Shown: piece by piece, positions 1 through 6,785 of the stretch
How the letters are laid out: every line of letters begins with the position of its first letter
Position numbering within the stretch: position 1 is the stretch's first letter
NCBI GenBank assembly: GCA_031286185.1
Contig: JAITUS010000082.1
Location: forward strand, 1 to 12,733
Length of the DNA stretch: 12,733 bases
Direction of reading: 5' to 3'
Origin: Rickettsiales bacterium
Lineage (GTDB): Bacteria > Pseudomonadota > Alphaproteobacteria > Rickettsiales > Anaplasmataceae
Translations under genes and position numbers: made by a program
The notes under the pieces: model-generated
What the model saw: only the letters and a program-made list of their open reading frames with translations
Databases searched by the model: none
Told to the model about the DNA's origin: nothing

Positions 1-407
1 TGAAACGCGCTTATAAGTCGTTTAAGACATCACCCAACGTCAGATTTTAAAATAGAGAGTGGAATAACTAGCTACCACGGGGTTTTATTGTCTTTTTTCT
101 GCCTGGTAAATTTCTTAAATATTTATTACCAAAGTAGCATCCTGGGTCCCAGTGTCACGCACTGGGATGACAAAAAAAGCTACTTGGATGACACCACTTT
201 TGCTTCAATATTCACCACGCCCCTGAATAGATACGAAAGGTTTGTGCTAATTCATACGCCAACCTCTTGCAGCGTCTTGTTCTCGGGTTACTGAATTCCT
301 TTTTTCCATAAGTTTAGCAGTTGCATTGCCGCAAATTTGGTTATTACCTAGCTCTCGCTTTTCACTATTATTCCTTGTAGCTTTTTCAGTTGGAGTTCTT
401 ATTTCAT
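1..407. other. Repeat-rich intergenic region at the left edge
   Basis: I see no intact gene here. A plus-strand frame from base 3 is open to a TAA at 48-50 and reads KRAYKSFKTSPNVRF; it could be the tail of a gene lying to the left, but it is too short to judge. Bases 74-234 are a dispersed repeat with a second copy near 10.3 kb. On the minus strand a 67-codon frame (247-450) reads across the end of the damaged membrane-protein gene and finishes RNSVTREQDAARGWRMN. I recall this tail from Wolbachia intergenic repeats, so I treat it as repeat-derived and not as a separate gene. Confidence 0.6.
74..234 (+). repeat. Dispersed repeat R1, copy 1, with internal palindrome
   Basis: This block matches 10207-10348 in the same orientation, with scattered substitutions. 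Shared landmarks are GGTAAATTTCTTAAATA, the hairpin TCCCAGTG/CACTGGGA (147-154 and 160-167, 5-nt loop), CACCACTTTTGCTTCAATAT and the end CCCCTGAATAGATAC. This copy carries about 21 extra bases after the palindrome, bounded by GGATGACA repeats, so a short direct repeat was gained here or lost in the other copy. Its right end closely resembles the terminal sequence CCCCTGAACAGATAC of the small palindromic-ended elements at 5447 and 10008. Confidence 0.75.
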
Positions 408-908
408 TAGTTGTTTTTTCTACTTCTACTTCTTTCCCAGAGCTTTTCATCTTAATTTACTGCCCATTTTCCTGCATCTAATATGCCTTTCCTGCAGCAC
501 TCAGTGCATCATAACCTGCATCTAGTATCTTTTTGCCCCTTGAATAATCTTACCACCTGATACATCATCAACAACCATAAGGCCTATAGCAATTATACTA
601 CCAATTGGTCCTCCAAGCAGAAAACCAACTGCAACAGCACTAATTCTTATCACAATAGTGCCAGCTTTAGATAAGAGTTTCTCTAAACGACCTGGCTTTG
701 CATTCTCTCTGCTGCTTTTTTCATCTTCAATGCTATTATTCTTCCTATAATTACCATATGCTAAAGTTCCAACAACTGTACCAGCAACAGGACCAACAAC
801 TGAAATAGCAAAAGCAGCAACTGTGAGCGCCGTTCTCCACGACACGTAATCTAGTATTTTGCTTCCCAGGCTAATTTTCTCATCTTTCTTTTCAGTTTTC
901 GCAACCAT
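408..908 (-). pseudogene. Small hairpin membrane protein, frameshifted at the 3' end
   Basis: The open part, starting at the ATG at 906-908, encodes about 128 residues. A lysine-rich N-terminus is followed by a Gly/Val/Ala-rich membrane segment (about residues 26-48), a charged linker (about 50-85), a second hydrophobic segment (about 88-112) and a stop at 522-524. A GTG at 920 is an alternative start with no better ribosome-binding site. Past the stop, the next frame reads KKILDAGYDALSAAGKA, and after another one-base shift ILDAGKWAVN, stop, then DEKLWERSRSRKNN, ending at 408-410. The repeated ILDAG phrase and uninterrupted sense on either side suggest two one-base deletions (the first in an A-run near 530) and one CAA-to-TAA change. 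I do not recognise a function. The shortened protein could still be made. It diverges from pyrB. Confidence 0.5.
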
Positions 909-1038
909 TTCCAACCCCACTTACTATTAACATACTAACCATAATAAAACCAGAGTACTAATTATCAATTAATACTAGTTTGTTTTAATGCAATGCCTAT
1001 TTAGGGTTAGCTAAAATAATTGTCATGGAGGGGACTTA

Positions 1039-1066
1039 TTGAAAAAAGGTAATAAGGAAGTAGAAT
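1039..1066 (+). promoter_or_regulatory. Candidate sigma70 promoter of pyrB
   Basis: TTGAAA (1039-1044), a 16-nt spacer and TAGAAT (1061-1066) lie 34 bp upstream of the pyrB ATG, which would give a short leader of about 28 nt. No strong Shine-Dalgarno is visible before the start, only an A-rich AAAAGAAATT. Confidence 0.4.
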
Positions 1067-1100
1067 GGGGTAAGTAGTAATTATACAATAAAAAGAAATT

Positions 1101-1997
1101 ATGAGCAATAGAAAGAATCTGCTAAGCATAAAGGATCTCACAATTAACGATGTAGAAAATATAATTAAGTTAGCTGATCAATACCTGAAAAATGAAGCGG
1201 CAAATGGGCATATCTTAGAAAACAAGACAGTAATAAATCTATTTTTTGAAGATTCAACGCGTACGCTTGCCTCTTTTGAAATAGCGGCAGAAAGTCTTGG
1301 GGCAAACGTTGTAACTCTGCCGATAAAATCTTCTTCTATTAATAAAGGAGAAAATTTGAAAGATATGGTAAAAACGTTAAATGCGATGAATCCTGACTAT
1401 ATAGTAATCAGGCAAAAAAACAGCGGTATTTTGAATATGCTGGCCGAGCATGTTAGCTGCTCACTAATCAATGCAGGTGATGGAAGCAGTGAACATCCAA
1501 CTCAAGCCCTTGCGGACTATTTTGTAATCAGTAGTTATAAAAAGCAAATAAAAGATCTCAAAATTGTGATATGCGGAGATATTTTGCACAGCAGAGTTGC
1601 AAGATCGAATATAAGATTACTAAAAATGTTTGGAGCAAAAATATGCTTGGTTGCACCACCAACTCTGATGTGTAGAAATTTTCCTGAGGTAGATTCATCC
1701 CATTATTTGCTAATTGAAGGCATAAAAGATGCCGATGTAATTATGCTTTTGAGGTTGCAAAAAGAGCGCATGAATAATGGTTGTTTTATTCCTTCGGAGA
1801 GAGAATATTTTCATTTGTATGGGCTTGATTCACGAAAGTTATCATGCGCAAAACCAAGTGCGATTGTTATGCATCCAGGGCCAATAAACAGAGGGATTGA
1901 GATTAGCAGTGATATAGCAGATTGTGTTATTTTACAGCAGGTAAAATTCGGATTGGCAATACGCAAGGCAGTTCTGTATTATTATAGTTCTTGCTAA
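1101..1997 (+). CDS. pyrB: Aspartate carbamoyltransferase catalytic subunit
   Basis: Condenses carbamoyl phosphate with L-aspartate to N-carbamoyl-aspartate, the committed step of de novo pyrimidine synthesis, in the cytosol. The 298-residue length is normal for the catalytic chain. The family signatures are present in order: FEDSTRT (carbamoyl-phosphate loop, STRT 52-55), the lysine of the INKGE loop (K82), R104, EHPTQALAD (H132), HSRVARSN (R165), LRLQKERM (R218, aspartate side) and HPGPINRG (258-265). All residues equivalent to the catalytic and binding set of E. coli PyrB are therefore kept. The usual STRTR is STRTL here; the changed position is not the catalytic arginine. No pyrI regulatory chain or other pyrimidine gene is nearby, which fits the dispersed pyrimidine genes of Rickettsiales. 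It converges on the protease gene, with a shared terminator between them. Confidence 0.95.
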   Translation: MSNRKNLLSIKDLTINDVENIIKLADQYLKNEAANGHILENKTVINLFFEDSTRTLASFEIAAESLGANVVTLPIKSSSINKGENLKDMVKTLNAMNPDYIVIRQKNSGILNMLAEHVSCSLINAGDGSSEHPTQALADYFVISSYKKQIKDLKIVICGDILHSRVARSNIRLLKMFGAKICLVAPPTLMCRNFPEVDSSHYLLIEGIKDADVIMLLRLQKERMNNGCFIPSEREYFHLYGLDSRKLSCAKPSAIVMHPGPINRGIEISSDIADCVILQQVKFGLAIRKAVLYYYSSC

Positions 1998-2055
1998 TAT
2001 CAAAAAAATGTGTAATCCTGTAAAGCTAATACCTGATTTAGTATAATAACCTCAC

Positions 2056-2098
2056 ACACATGAGGGCTGCTGCATTAAAACAGCAGCCCTTTATGTGT
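2056..2098. terminator. Shared hairpin terminator between convergent genes
   Basis: A perfect 10-bp stem (AGGGCTGCTG at 2063-2072, CAGCAGCCCT at 2081-2090) with an 8-nt loop is extended outside by ACACAT/ATGTGT (2056-2061 and 2093-2098). It lies 65 bp after pyrB and directly beyond the stop codon of the minus-strand gene, so it can serve both. The T-tract is short on both strands, so termination efficiency is uncertain. Confidence 0.65.
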
Positions 2099-2099
2099 A

Positions 2100-4694
2100 T
2101 TAACCCACGTTAAACGAGTTATGATCGTGATAAGCATAATCGCTTGCGCAATCAAACATTTTCACTAAACCATTCTCTAGATAGAGATTATGTTCATGAT
2201 GTTGATCTGAAAATGAAGCGCTATCTTGCGTTTCTAAACTGACACCACTTGTGTCTGACAGCAACTCATAGTTTAAGTTATCTATTTTTGTAATACTACT
2301 TATTACCTTGCCCTCCTTATTAGATATAGCTAGGTCATAATGATCGCCATCTTTCATTATCTTGATGGACACCTTATCTTCAGGCAACGCTATACACTTC
2401 TTCGTATCGCTATCGCGAATTACGAATTTGCCATCTTGAAAGTAATACCTGTCCTCCGGCAAAGCACCAATCTTGTATCCTGATGTGTGCAGTTTGTTCC
2501 AAAACTCCCACACAGATTGCTTTTCTGCTCCCTCAGCCTTGTTATACAAGTCTTTTACATCATTATAATTTATAGTGATATTTGCCTTGTGCTTTCCTTC
2601 TGAGTCTCGGTCATAGCTCTTTTCTATTTTCAAGATTGTGTCTTTCAACACTACCTGCTCTTGCTCTTTGTCCTCTACTAAAGCTGACCTTTTCACCCTC
2701 GTTAGAATTTGTGGCCGATCAGATTGCATTTCATCATTGTCGTTTGATGCAGCTTTCTCTTCAGCAGCTTGTGCAACAACATTAGTGGTACTATGACTCA
2801 TGTGTGACTCATCAACTTCTGTCTTAGTTGCACTTGCTTGCTCTTTTGAACTGTCGGACTGCACCTCGTCTTCTTGGTTACCTACTGCTTGTTGCTCAGA
2901 TTGAACATGATCAGACTCAGTAGTGCTATCTTTCATGCTTGAATGGGTTTTTACCCAATGAGAAAATCCTTCTCCTTTTTGGATCTTTTCTGCTTCACTA
3001 TCGTAGATCTTTTGCATCATCTCCTTGAAATAAAAACGACCATTCAGAGTTTTTCTGTCTTCAGTTGCTGCATAAAGCAAATTATCAATAAAATTTGGAT
3101 AAGTTTCTTCGATATACGCAATAACTGTTGCTCCCGTCTCATAAGGAGTCGTATCTCCCATCTTGTAAGTAGCTTCAATTATACCTTTTAAAGTAGGTTC
3201 CTCATATTCCTTTAGAGTAGGGTCCTTGTATTTTTTGTTAACAAGCTTTGCAAAATCAGCAGGTTCTTTTCCTTCTGTTAAGAGTGTTACGTATTCTGCT
3301 AACCCTTCCATTAAAACTTTACCAAGATCTAACTTGGAAGTTAAATAGAACGTTAACGCATGGACAAGCTCGTGTTTTATGACGTAGTTGTAATCCTTGT
3401 GATTTTCTTTCTTATCACCGTTAAAATCACTCTTAGCGGTTTCAGCGTGAGAATACATATTGCTGATATAGTTGTTGTCAGAAGATTGTGCTGCACCACT
3501 ACTTGGTATTCGAACATCATGACCGCCACTTAGATATTTTTGGTAGCTTTCCTTAGTTTCAAACAAGAACAATCTAAAGTTAGCAATGTTTCCATGTGCC
3601 AGAAGAGGATTGTTATCTTTCTTTATTCCAAAGACTTCATTAAATGTTTTTACGGTGTTTTCTAGTGACTTTAGGAGACCTTCATTATTGATAATACCAT
3701 CATTGTTTTGATCAGTAAGATCTTCAAAACTTTTTTTCTGAAATAGGTCAATATTTAGATTAAACTTATTATCAGCATTATCATCAGTAACATTTAGATT
3801 TATCCTACCCTGGAATGTTAAACCTGTTTCTTGCTCATGATGTTCGCTGGCTCTTGTTTCTTCCTGCACTTTCTTCAGTCCTTCGAAGTCACTTTCTGTT
3901 GGAGGTGTTATATCATACTTATTATATATCTCCTTAATTTGATCAACACTTATGCTAGTATGCACAAGTTCTTCAGAGATTTTCTCGTATAACACATTAT
4001 ATTCCACATTTGTATGTCCTTTATTTGCCGGATCACTAAGCCATTCCCTAAGATCTCCCTCTGGATTAGCTTTCAACCAGTCTTTAAGCTCTTGATCGCG
4101 GATATTTGGATCACTCTCCAAGTACTTTCTCATGCTTTCTTCACTTGATTTGTCAAGATTTTCAAGAACCCAGCTTCTTATAGCTCCTTCCACCCTCTTT
4201 TTGTATATGAATTTATAATACGCGTCTGAATCCACAATATAGTTTTGGTAATCTTGATGGTTGACTAAATCCGCCTTTATATATGAAGCTTTTATATTAA
4301 TCTGATCAGCCATATATCCGTGATCATGATTTCTTACTGAATTTGTTTCGTAATTTACATAACATTTTGTGTCTTCTTCTGGCACAAGAGTAAGTAACTC
4401 ATCTACCGTGAACGAAGGAATATCCTTTTCTCTACAAAAGTCATTTATTTCCTTAATAGTAAAAGGTTTTTTTATCATCTCCTCAGAGATTTTTTTGTAT
4501 AGTAAGTCAAACTGCTCTACTGAAAAATCACCGTGAGCTTGTTTTTCGCAAATCAGTTTGTAAAAAGCATGATCATTTGTGATCTTTACATCTTCAACAG
4601 ATTGATCGTCATTTGCTTTGACCCTACCTGTTGTTTGCAGTTCATCCCTTACGACTCTAGTTCCACTATTTTGTTTTGATATATAATTAGACAT
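2100..4694 (-). CDS. Large M9 collagenase-like zinc metalloprotease, putative secreted effector
   Basis: About 864 residues from the ATG at 4692-4694, chosen because GGAGG lies 5 nt before it; an in-frame ATG four codons upstream has no such site. Numbering below uses that upstream ATG. The protease core is HELVHAL (445-451) with EGLAEY (467-472), the HExxH plus downstream Glu arrangement of gluzincins, followed by GATVIAYIEETYP (525-537) as in M9 collagenases. An EF-hand-like DQNNDGIIN (332-340) precedes it. The N-terminus holds two related modules (44-104 and 159-277) sharing LYxKISEE, the second containing an acidic Trp-rich insert (178-226). Residues 590-665 are Ser/Glu/Gln-rich low complexity, followed by RVKRS (670-674), which fits the furin consensus, then a globular C-terminal domain ending in a His-rich stretch. 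No N-terminal signal peptide is visible; type IV secretion is possible but inferred. Substrate unknown. Confidence 0.7.
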   Translation of the reverse strand: MSNYISKQNSGTRVVRDELQTTGRVKANDDQSVEDVKITNDHAFYKLICEKQAHGDFSVEQFDLLYKKISEEMIKKPFTIKEINDFCREKDIPSFTVDELLTLVPEEDTKCYVNYETNSVRNHDHGYMADQINIKASYIKADLVNHQDYQNYIVDSDAYYKFIYKKRVEGAIRSWVLENLDKSSEESMRKYLESDPNIRDQELKDWLKANPEGDLREWLSDPANKGHTNVEYNVLYEKISEELVHTSISVDQIKEIYNKYDITPPTESDFEGLKKVQEETRASEHHEQETGLTFQGRINLNVTDDNADNKFNLNIDLFQKKSFEDLTDQNNDGIINNEGLLKSLENTVKTFNEVFGIKKDNNPLLAHGNIANFRLFLFETKESYQKYLSGGHDVRIPSSGAAQSSDNNYISNMYSHAETAKSDFNGDKKENHKDYNYVIKHELVHALTFYLTSKLDLGKVLMEGLAEYVTLLTEGKEPADFAKLVNKKYKDPTLKEYEEPTLKGIIEATYKMGDTTPYETGATVIAYIEETYPNFIDNLLYAATEDRKTLNGRFYFKEMMQKIYDSEAEKIQKGEGFSHWVKTHSSMKDSTTESDHVQSEQQAVGNQEDEVQSDSSKEQASATKTEVDESHMSHSTTNVVAQAAEEKAASNDNDEMQSDRPQILTRVKRSALVEDKEQEQVVLKDTILKIEKSYDRDSEGKHKANITINYNDVKDLYNKAEGAEKQSVWEFWNKLHTSGYKIGALPEDRYYFQDGKFVIRDSDTKKCIALPEDKVSIKIMKDGDHYDLAISNKEGKVISSITKIDNLNYELLSDTSGVSLETQDSASFSDQHHEHNLYLENGLVKMFDCASDYAYHDHNSFNVG

Positions 4695-4699
4695 TTTGT

Positions 4700-4704
4700 C
4701 CTCC
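4700..4704 (-). promoter_or_regulatory. Shine-Dalgarno that decides the protease start
   Basis: The minus strand reads GGAGG, then ACAAA, then ATG at 4694. This ideal spacing supports the second of two in-frame ATGs. The GGAGG itself overlaps codons 1-3 of the longer alternative reading. Confidence 0.65.
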
Positions 4705-5252
4705 ATTTCATATTTAATTTTTAAACATATGTTTCAATCTTAACGTGATTTCCTTAAAAAAATCATGAATTTCCATATCAGTATAATTTGTGCTTTAGCA
4801 AAAAGATATAAATAATTAATTTAATATGTAAAATCATAGAGTATAGCTGAGGTTCTATGATGGTGTCGCATCCCCTTCCTGTCATTCCAGCGCGTGACGC
4901 TGGAATCTAATGTCACTTTATAATGGCGTCTCCAAGTAGCCTTTTTGTCATCCAAGCGCCCTCTTCTTGTCGTCCTAGCAGTGTGGCGTACATCTATACA
5001 AACATTATGATTTGGACCTATCAGGAGGGTATCATGCAAGTTGACACATGAACATTGCAAAACACTTGACACTGATTTACTGCACAATTGCTCCCAATGT
5101 GGATGCTCAATCGAATTGTTTTCTTTGCCAATTTCTTATGTCTTGAAGCCACTGAAAATACGCTAACATTGTATAGCTTCATTTACAAAGGAAAAGTATG
5201 GTGGAAAAACTCAAAGTGGTGTCCTTCTTTAAGCTATACCGGAAACTAGCGT
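4705..5252. other. Intergenic region with palindromes and a dispersed unit
   Basis: No gene is supported; open frames here run through palindromic repeats. A perfect 12-bp palindrome, AAACATATGTTT (4723-4734), lies just upstream of the protease gene and could be an operator or chance. A 9-bp stem hairpin, ATTCCAGCG/CGCTGGAAT with loop CGTGA, sits at 4884-4906. Bases 4922-4954 are an inverted, diverged copy of the unit at about 168-199 (CCAAGTAGC and TTTTTGTCATCC in this copy). The rest, about 4960-5252, contains nothing I recognise. Confidence 0.55.
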
Positions 5253-5446
5253 TTAAGGTTGTTTTATTTCATCTACCGGAAGGCCGGTAATTTCAGCTAT
5301 AACATCTATAGAGACACCGGCCTTAAGTGAGTTTTTAGCTACAGCTACTTTAGCCTGTTGTACGCCTTCTGCTCTGCCTCTTTCTTCGCCGATTTGTACG
5401 CCTTCTGCTCTGCCTTTTTCATGTCCGACTTGGATACCTTCTCGTC
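5253..5446 (-). pseudogene. C-terminal remnant of an Rpn/PD-(D/E)XK family nuclease
   Basis: About 64 residues remain, running from RREGIQVGHEKG to GLPVDEIKQP. The tail resembles the Gly/Glu/Gln-rich C-terminus of the PD-(D/E)XK transposase-like family (Rpn, PF12784), which is multicopy in Wolbachia: charged GRAEGVQIGEER repeats and then AKNSLKAGVSIDVIAEITG. The whole catalytic N-terminal domain is missing. The repeats show in the DNA as a 36-bp period (TTGTACGCCTTCTGCTCTGCC at 5358 and 5394, minus-strand sense). The gene is cut exactly where the 174-bp palindromic-ended element begins. The frame stays open through the element to a GTG at 5543, so a 96-residue chimeric peptide is formally possible but has no nuclease active site. 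Confidence 0.75.
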
Positions 5447-5620
5447 GTATCTGTTCAGTGGAGCGGCAGAAAACGTTTAAATAAGTAAAATTGTTAGAAT
5501 AAAGTGGGCTAAATAAGATGTAATGTGGTTGATTTGTTAACACTTTGCACGCTTTTAGGCGAAAAATAGATCATTTAAAGCCTTTTTGCTTGTTCCCTAG
5601 CCGGTCCCCTGAACAGATAC
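5447..5620 (+). mobile_element. Palindromic-ended MITE-like element, copy A
   Basis: The 174-bp block begins GTATCTGTTCAG and ends CTGAACAGATAC, a perfect 12-bp terminal inverted repeat that extends to about 20 bp with two mismatches (AGTGGAGCGG against AGGGGACCGG). Copy B at 10008-10180 is its reverse complement, with only about five differences. It is too short for a transposase and is presumably moved in trans. Its flanks (TTCTCGTC on the left, CAAATGAT on the right) do not match, and they belong to two unrelated truncated genes, which suggests a recombination junction and not a fresh insertion. Confidence 0.8.
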
Positions 5621-6565
5621 CAAATGATTTCTACCTAGCAGTATTGAGTAGATTTTTAATAGGAGCATGTTCTGCAACTGGGTTTTTAGGTGTCTCTAAA
5701 GTAGTTTCAAAATGGGTTCCTAGAGATCAATACACAAGAATGATAGGTTTTTCGTTCACCTTGGGACTTACGGGCGCAATTTGTGGAGGCAAGCCTGTAG
5801 GTTTATTAATAGAAAGTTATGAGTGGTAAAATGTTGCCTTAACGCTTGGAGTAATATCAATAATAATTGGTTTTACAGCATACCTTGCTTTGCGTTCACT
5901 ATAAAAGGTTATAGCTTCAAACGAGTAGTTTAGAATGGGTAATTTGAAATCTGTCCTTACTTCTCGATTGATTTGGTGTTTGGCCTTTTCTAATTTTTTA
6001 GTGATAAGTTCATTAGAAGGATTTGCTGATGTTTGGGGAGTGCAATATCTAATGACCATCTATAACTTAAATAAAGGTGATACAGCTGGTATTATATCGT
6101 TTGTATTTTTTGGTATGCTTTTTGGTGGCCCATTATTAGCTTGACTCAGCAAAAAATTGGGCAACTATGTCATTATTATAATGTGTGGATTTGGTATGAT
6201 ACTAGCTTTTATATTACTATTAATGAGCAAAACATATAGTGCACTTCACTGTCCTGTCTCTTTTTCTTTGTAGGGATTGTGTGTTGTTATCAACTTGTAG
6301 TATTTGCTGTAGGTAGCGAGTTAGTAGCAAAAAGGAATTTAGGAATCGCTATAGCATTTAAAACAGTATAAATATGTTAGGTGGTTCGTTTTTTCACACT
6401 GTGATAGGCAAAATCCTAGACTTATCTTGGTCTGGAGCTTTAGACAAGAATGGGGTTAAGTTGTACGATCTATATGCTTTATCAGTATGCCCTTAGTGCC
6501 ATTCCAATCTGTGCCTGTTTAGATGCTATAATAGTTTTGGTTATAAGTGTAAAAGCAAAAAAACT
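5621..6565 (+). pseudogene. MFS transporter, truncated and decayed
   Basis: The translation aligns without gaps over its first 68 residues to the second MFS transporter in this window (11676-12615): NDFYLAVLSRFLIG against NDWSDSIVGRVVTG, and GGKPVGLLIESYEW against ATKPLHILFDKFGW. This marks it as a paralogous major facilitator permease. The first roughly 100 residues are lost at the palindromic-ended element. In-frame stops follow near 5827, 5902, 5926 and 6142, more near 6271-6300, and then a frameshift near 6300 into GSELVAKRNLGIAIAF. A further stop and shift lead into GGSFFHTVIGKILDLSWSG (about 6381-6437) and a last shift into IPICACLDAIIVLVISVKAKK, the terminal helix. No functional product is expected. 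The original substrate cannot be told. Confidence 0.85.
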
Positions 6566-6595
6566 AACCAACTATTCGTTGGTTAGTTTTTTTGC
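6555..6595. terminator. Perfect 18-bp stem bidirectional terminator
   Basis: GCAAAAAAACTAACCAAC (6555-6572) pairs perfectly with its complement at 6578-6595 around a TATTC loop. The A and T runs at the stem ends give a U-tract in either direction. It ends the MFS remnant and could also stop acnA transcripts arriving from the other strand. Bases 6596-6785 beyond it hold no gene I can support. Confidence 0.85.
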
Positions 6596-6785
6596 ATTTA
6601 TTTGCGCAGAGATCAAGCCAGTAGATTTATGGCTTGATAGCAAGAAGGATTTCAAATAAAAAACGACAATTGAAAAATGATCTATATGAAACTGCATGTT
6701 TACTAGAACTTACGATTAAATGGACAGCAAATTCACTGACACTGCCATAATGCTGATAAGCCTAGTACTTACTGCAATAGCTTCA

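Noticed and set aside
88..294. Plus-strand frame of 68 codons at the left edge
   Set aside because: Most of it is repeat R1; the other R1 copy does not keep the frame.
247..450. Minus-strand 67-codon frame downstream of the broken membrane protein
   Set aside because: It overlaps the recovered end of that gene in another frame and finishes in a peptide I recall from Wolbachia intergenic repeats; no ribosome-binding site.
4821..5087. Minus-strand frame of 88 codons between the protease and nuclease genes
   Set aside because: It runs straight through a palindrome and a dispersed repeat unit, is Arg/Thr/His-rich without motifs and has no ribosome-binding site.
5358..5417. Evenly spaced repeats that might suggest a CRISPR array
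   Set aside because: Only two units, no distinct spacers, and the period matches a 12-residue protein repeat in frame.
6450..6659. Plus-strand frame of 69 codons over the end of the first MFS remnant
   Set aside because: It is the last frame of the decayed transporter running on through the terminator hairpin; not an independent gene.
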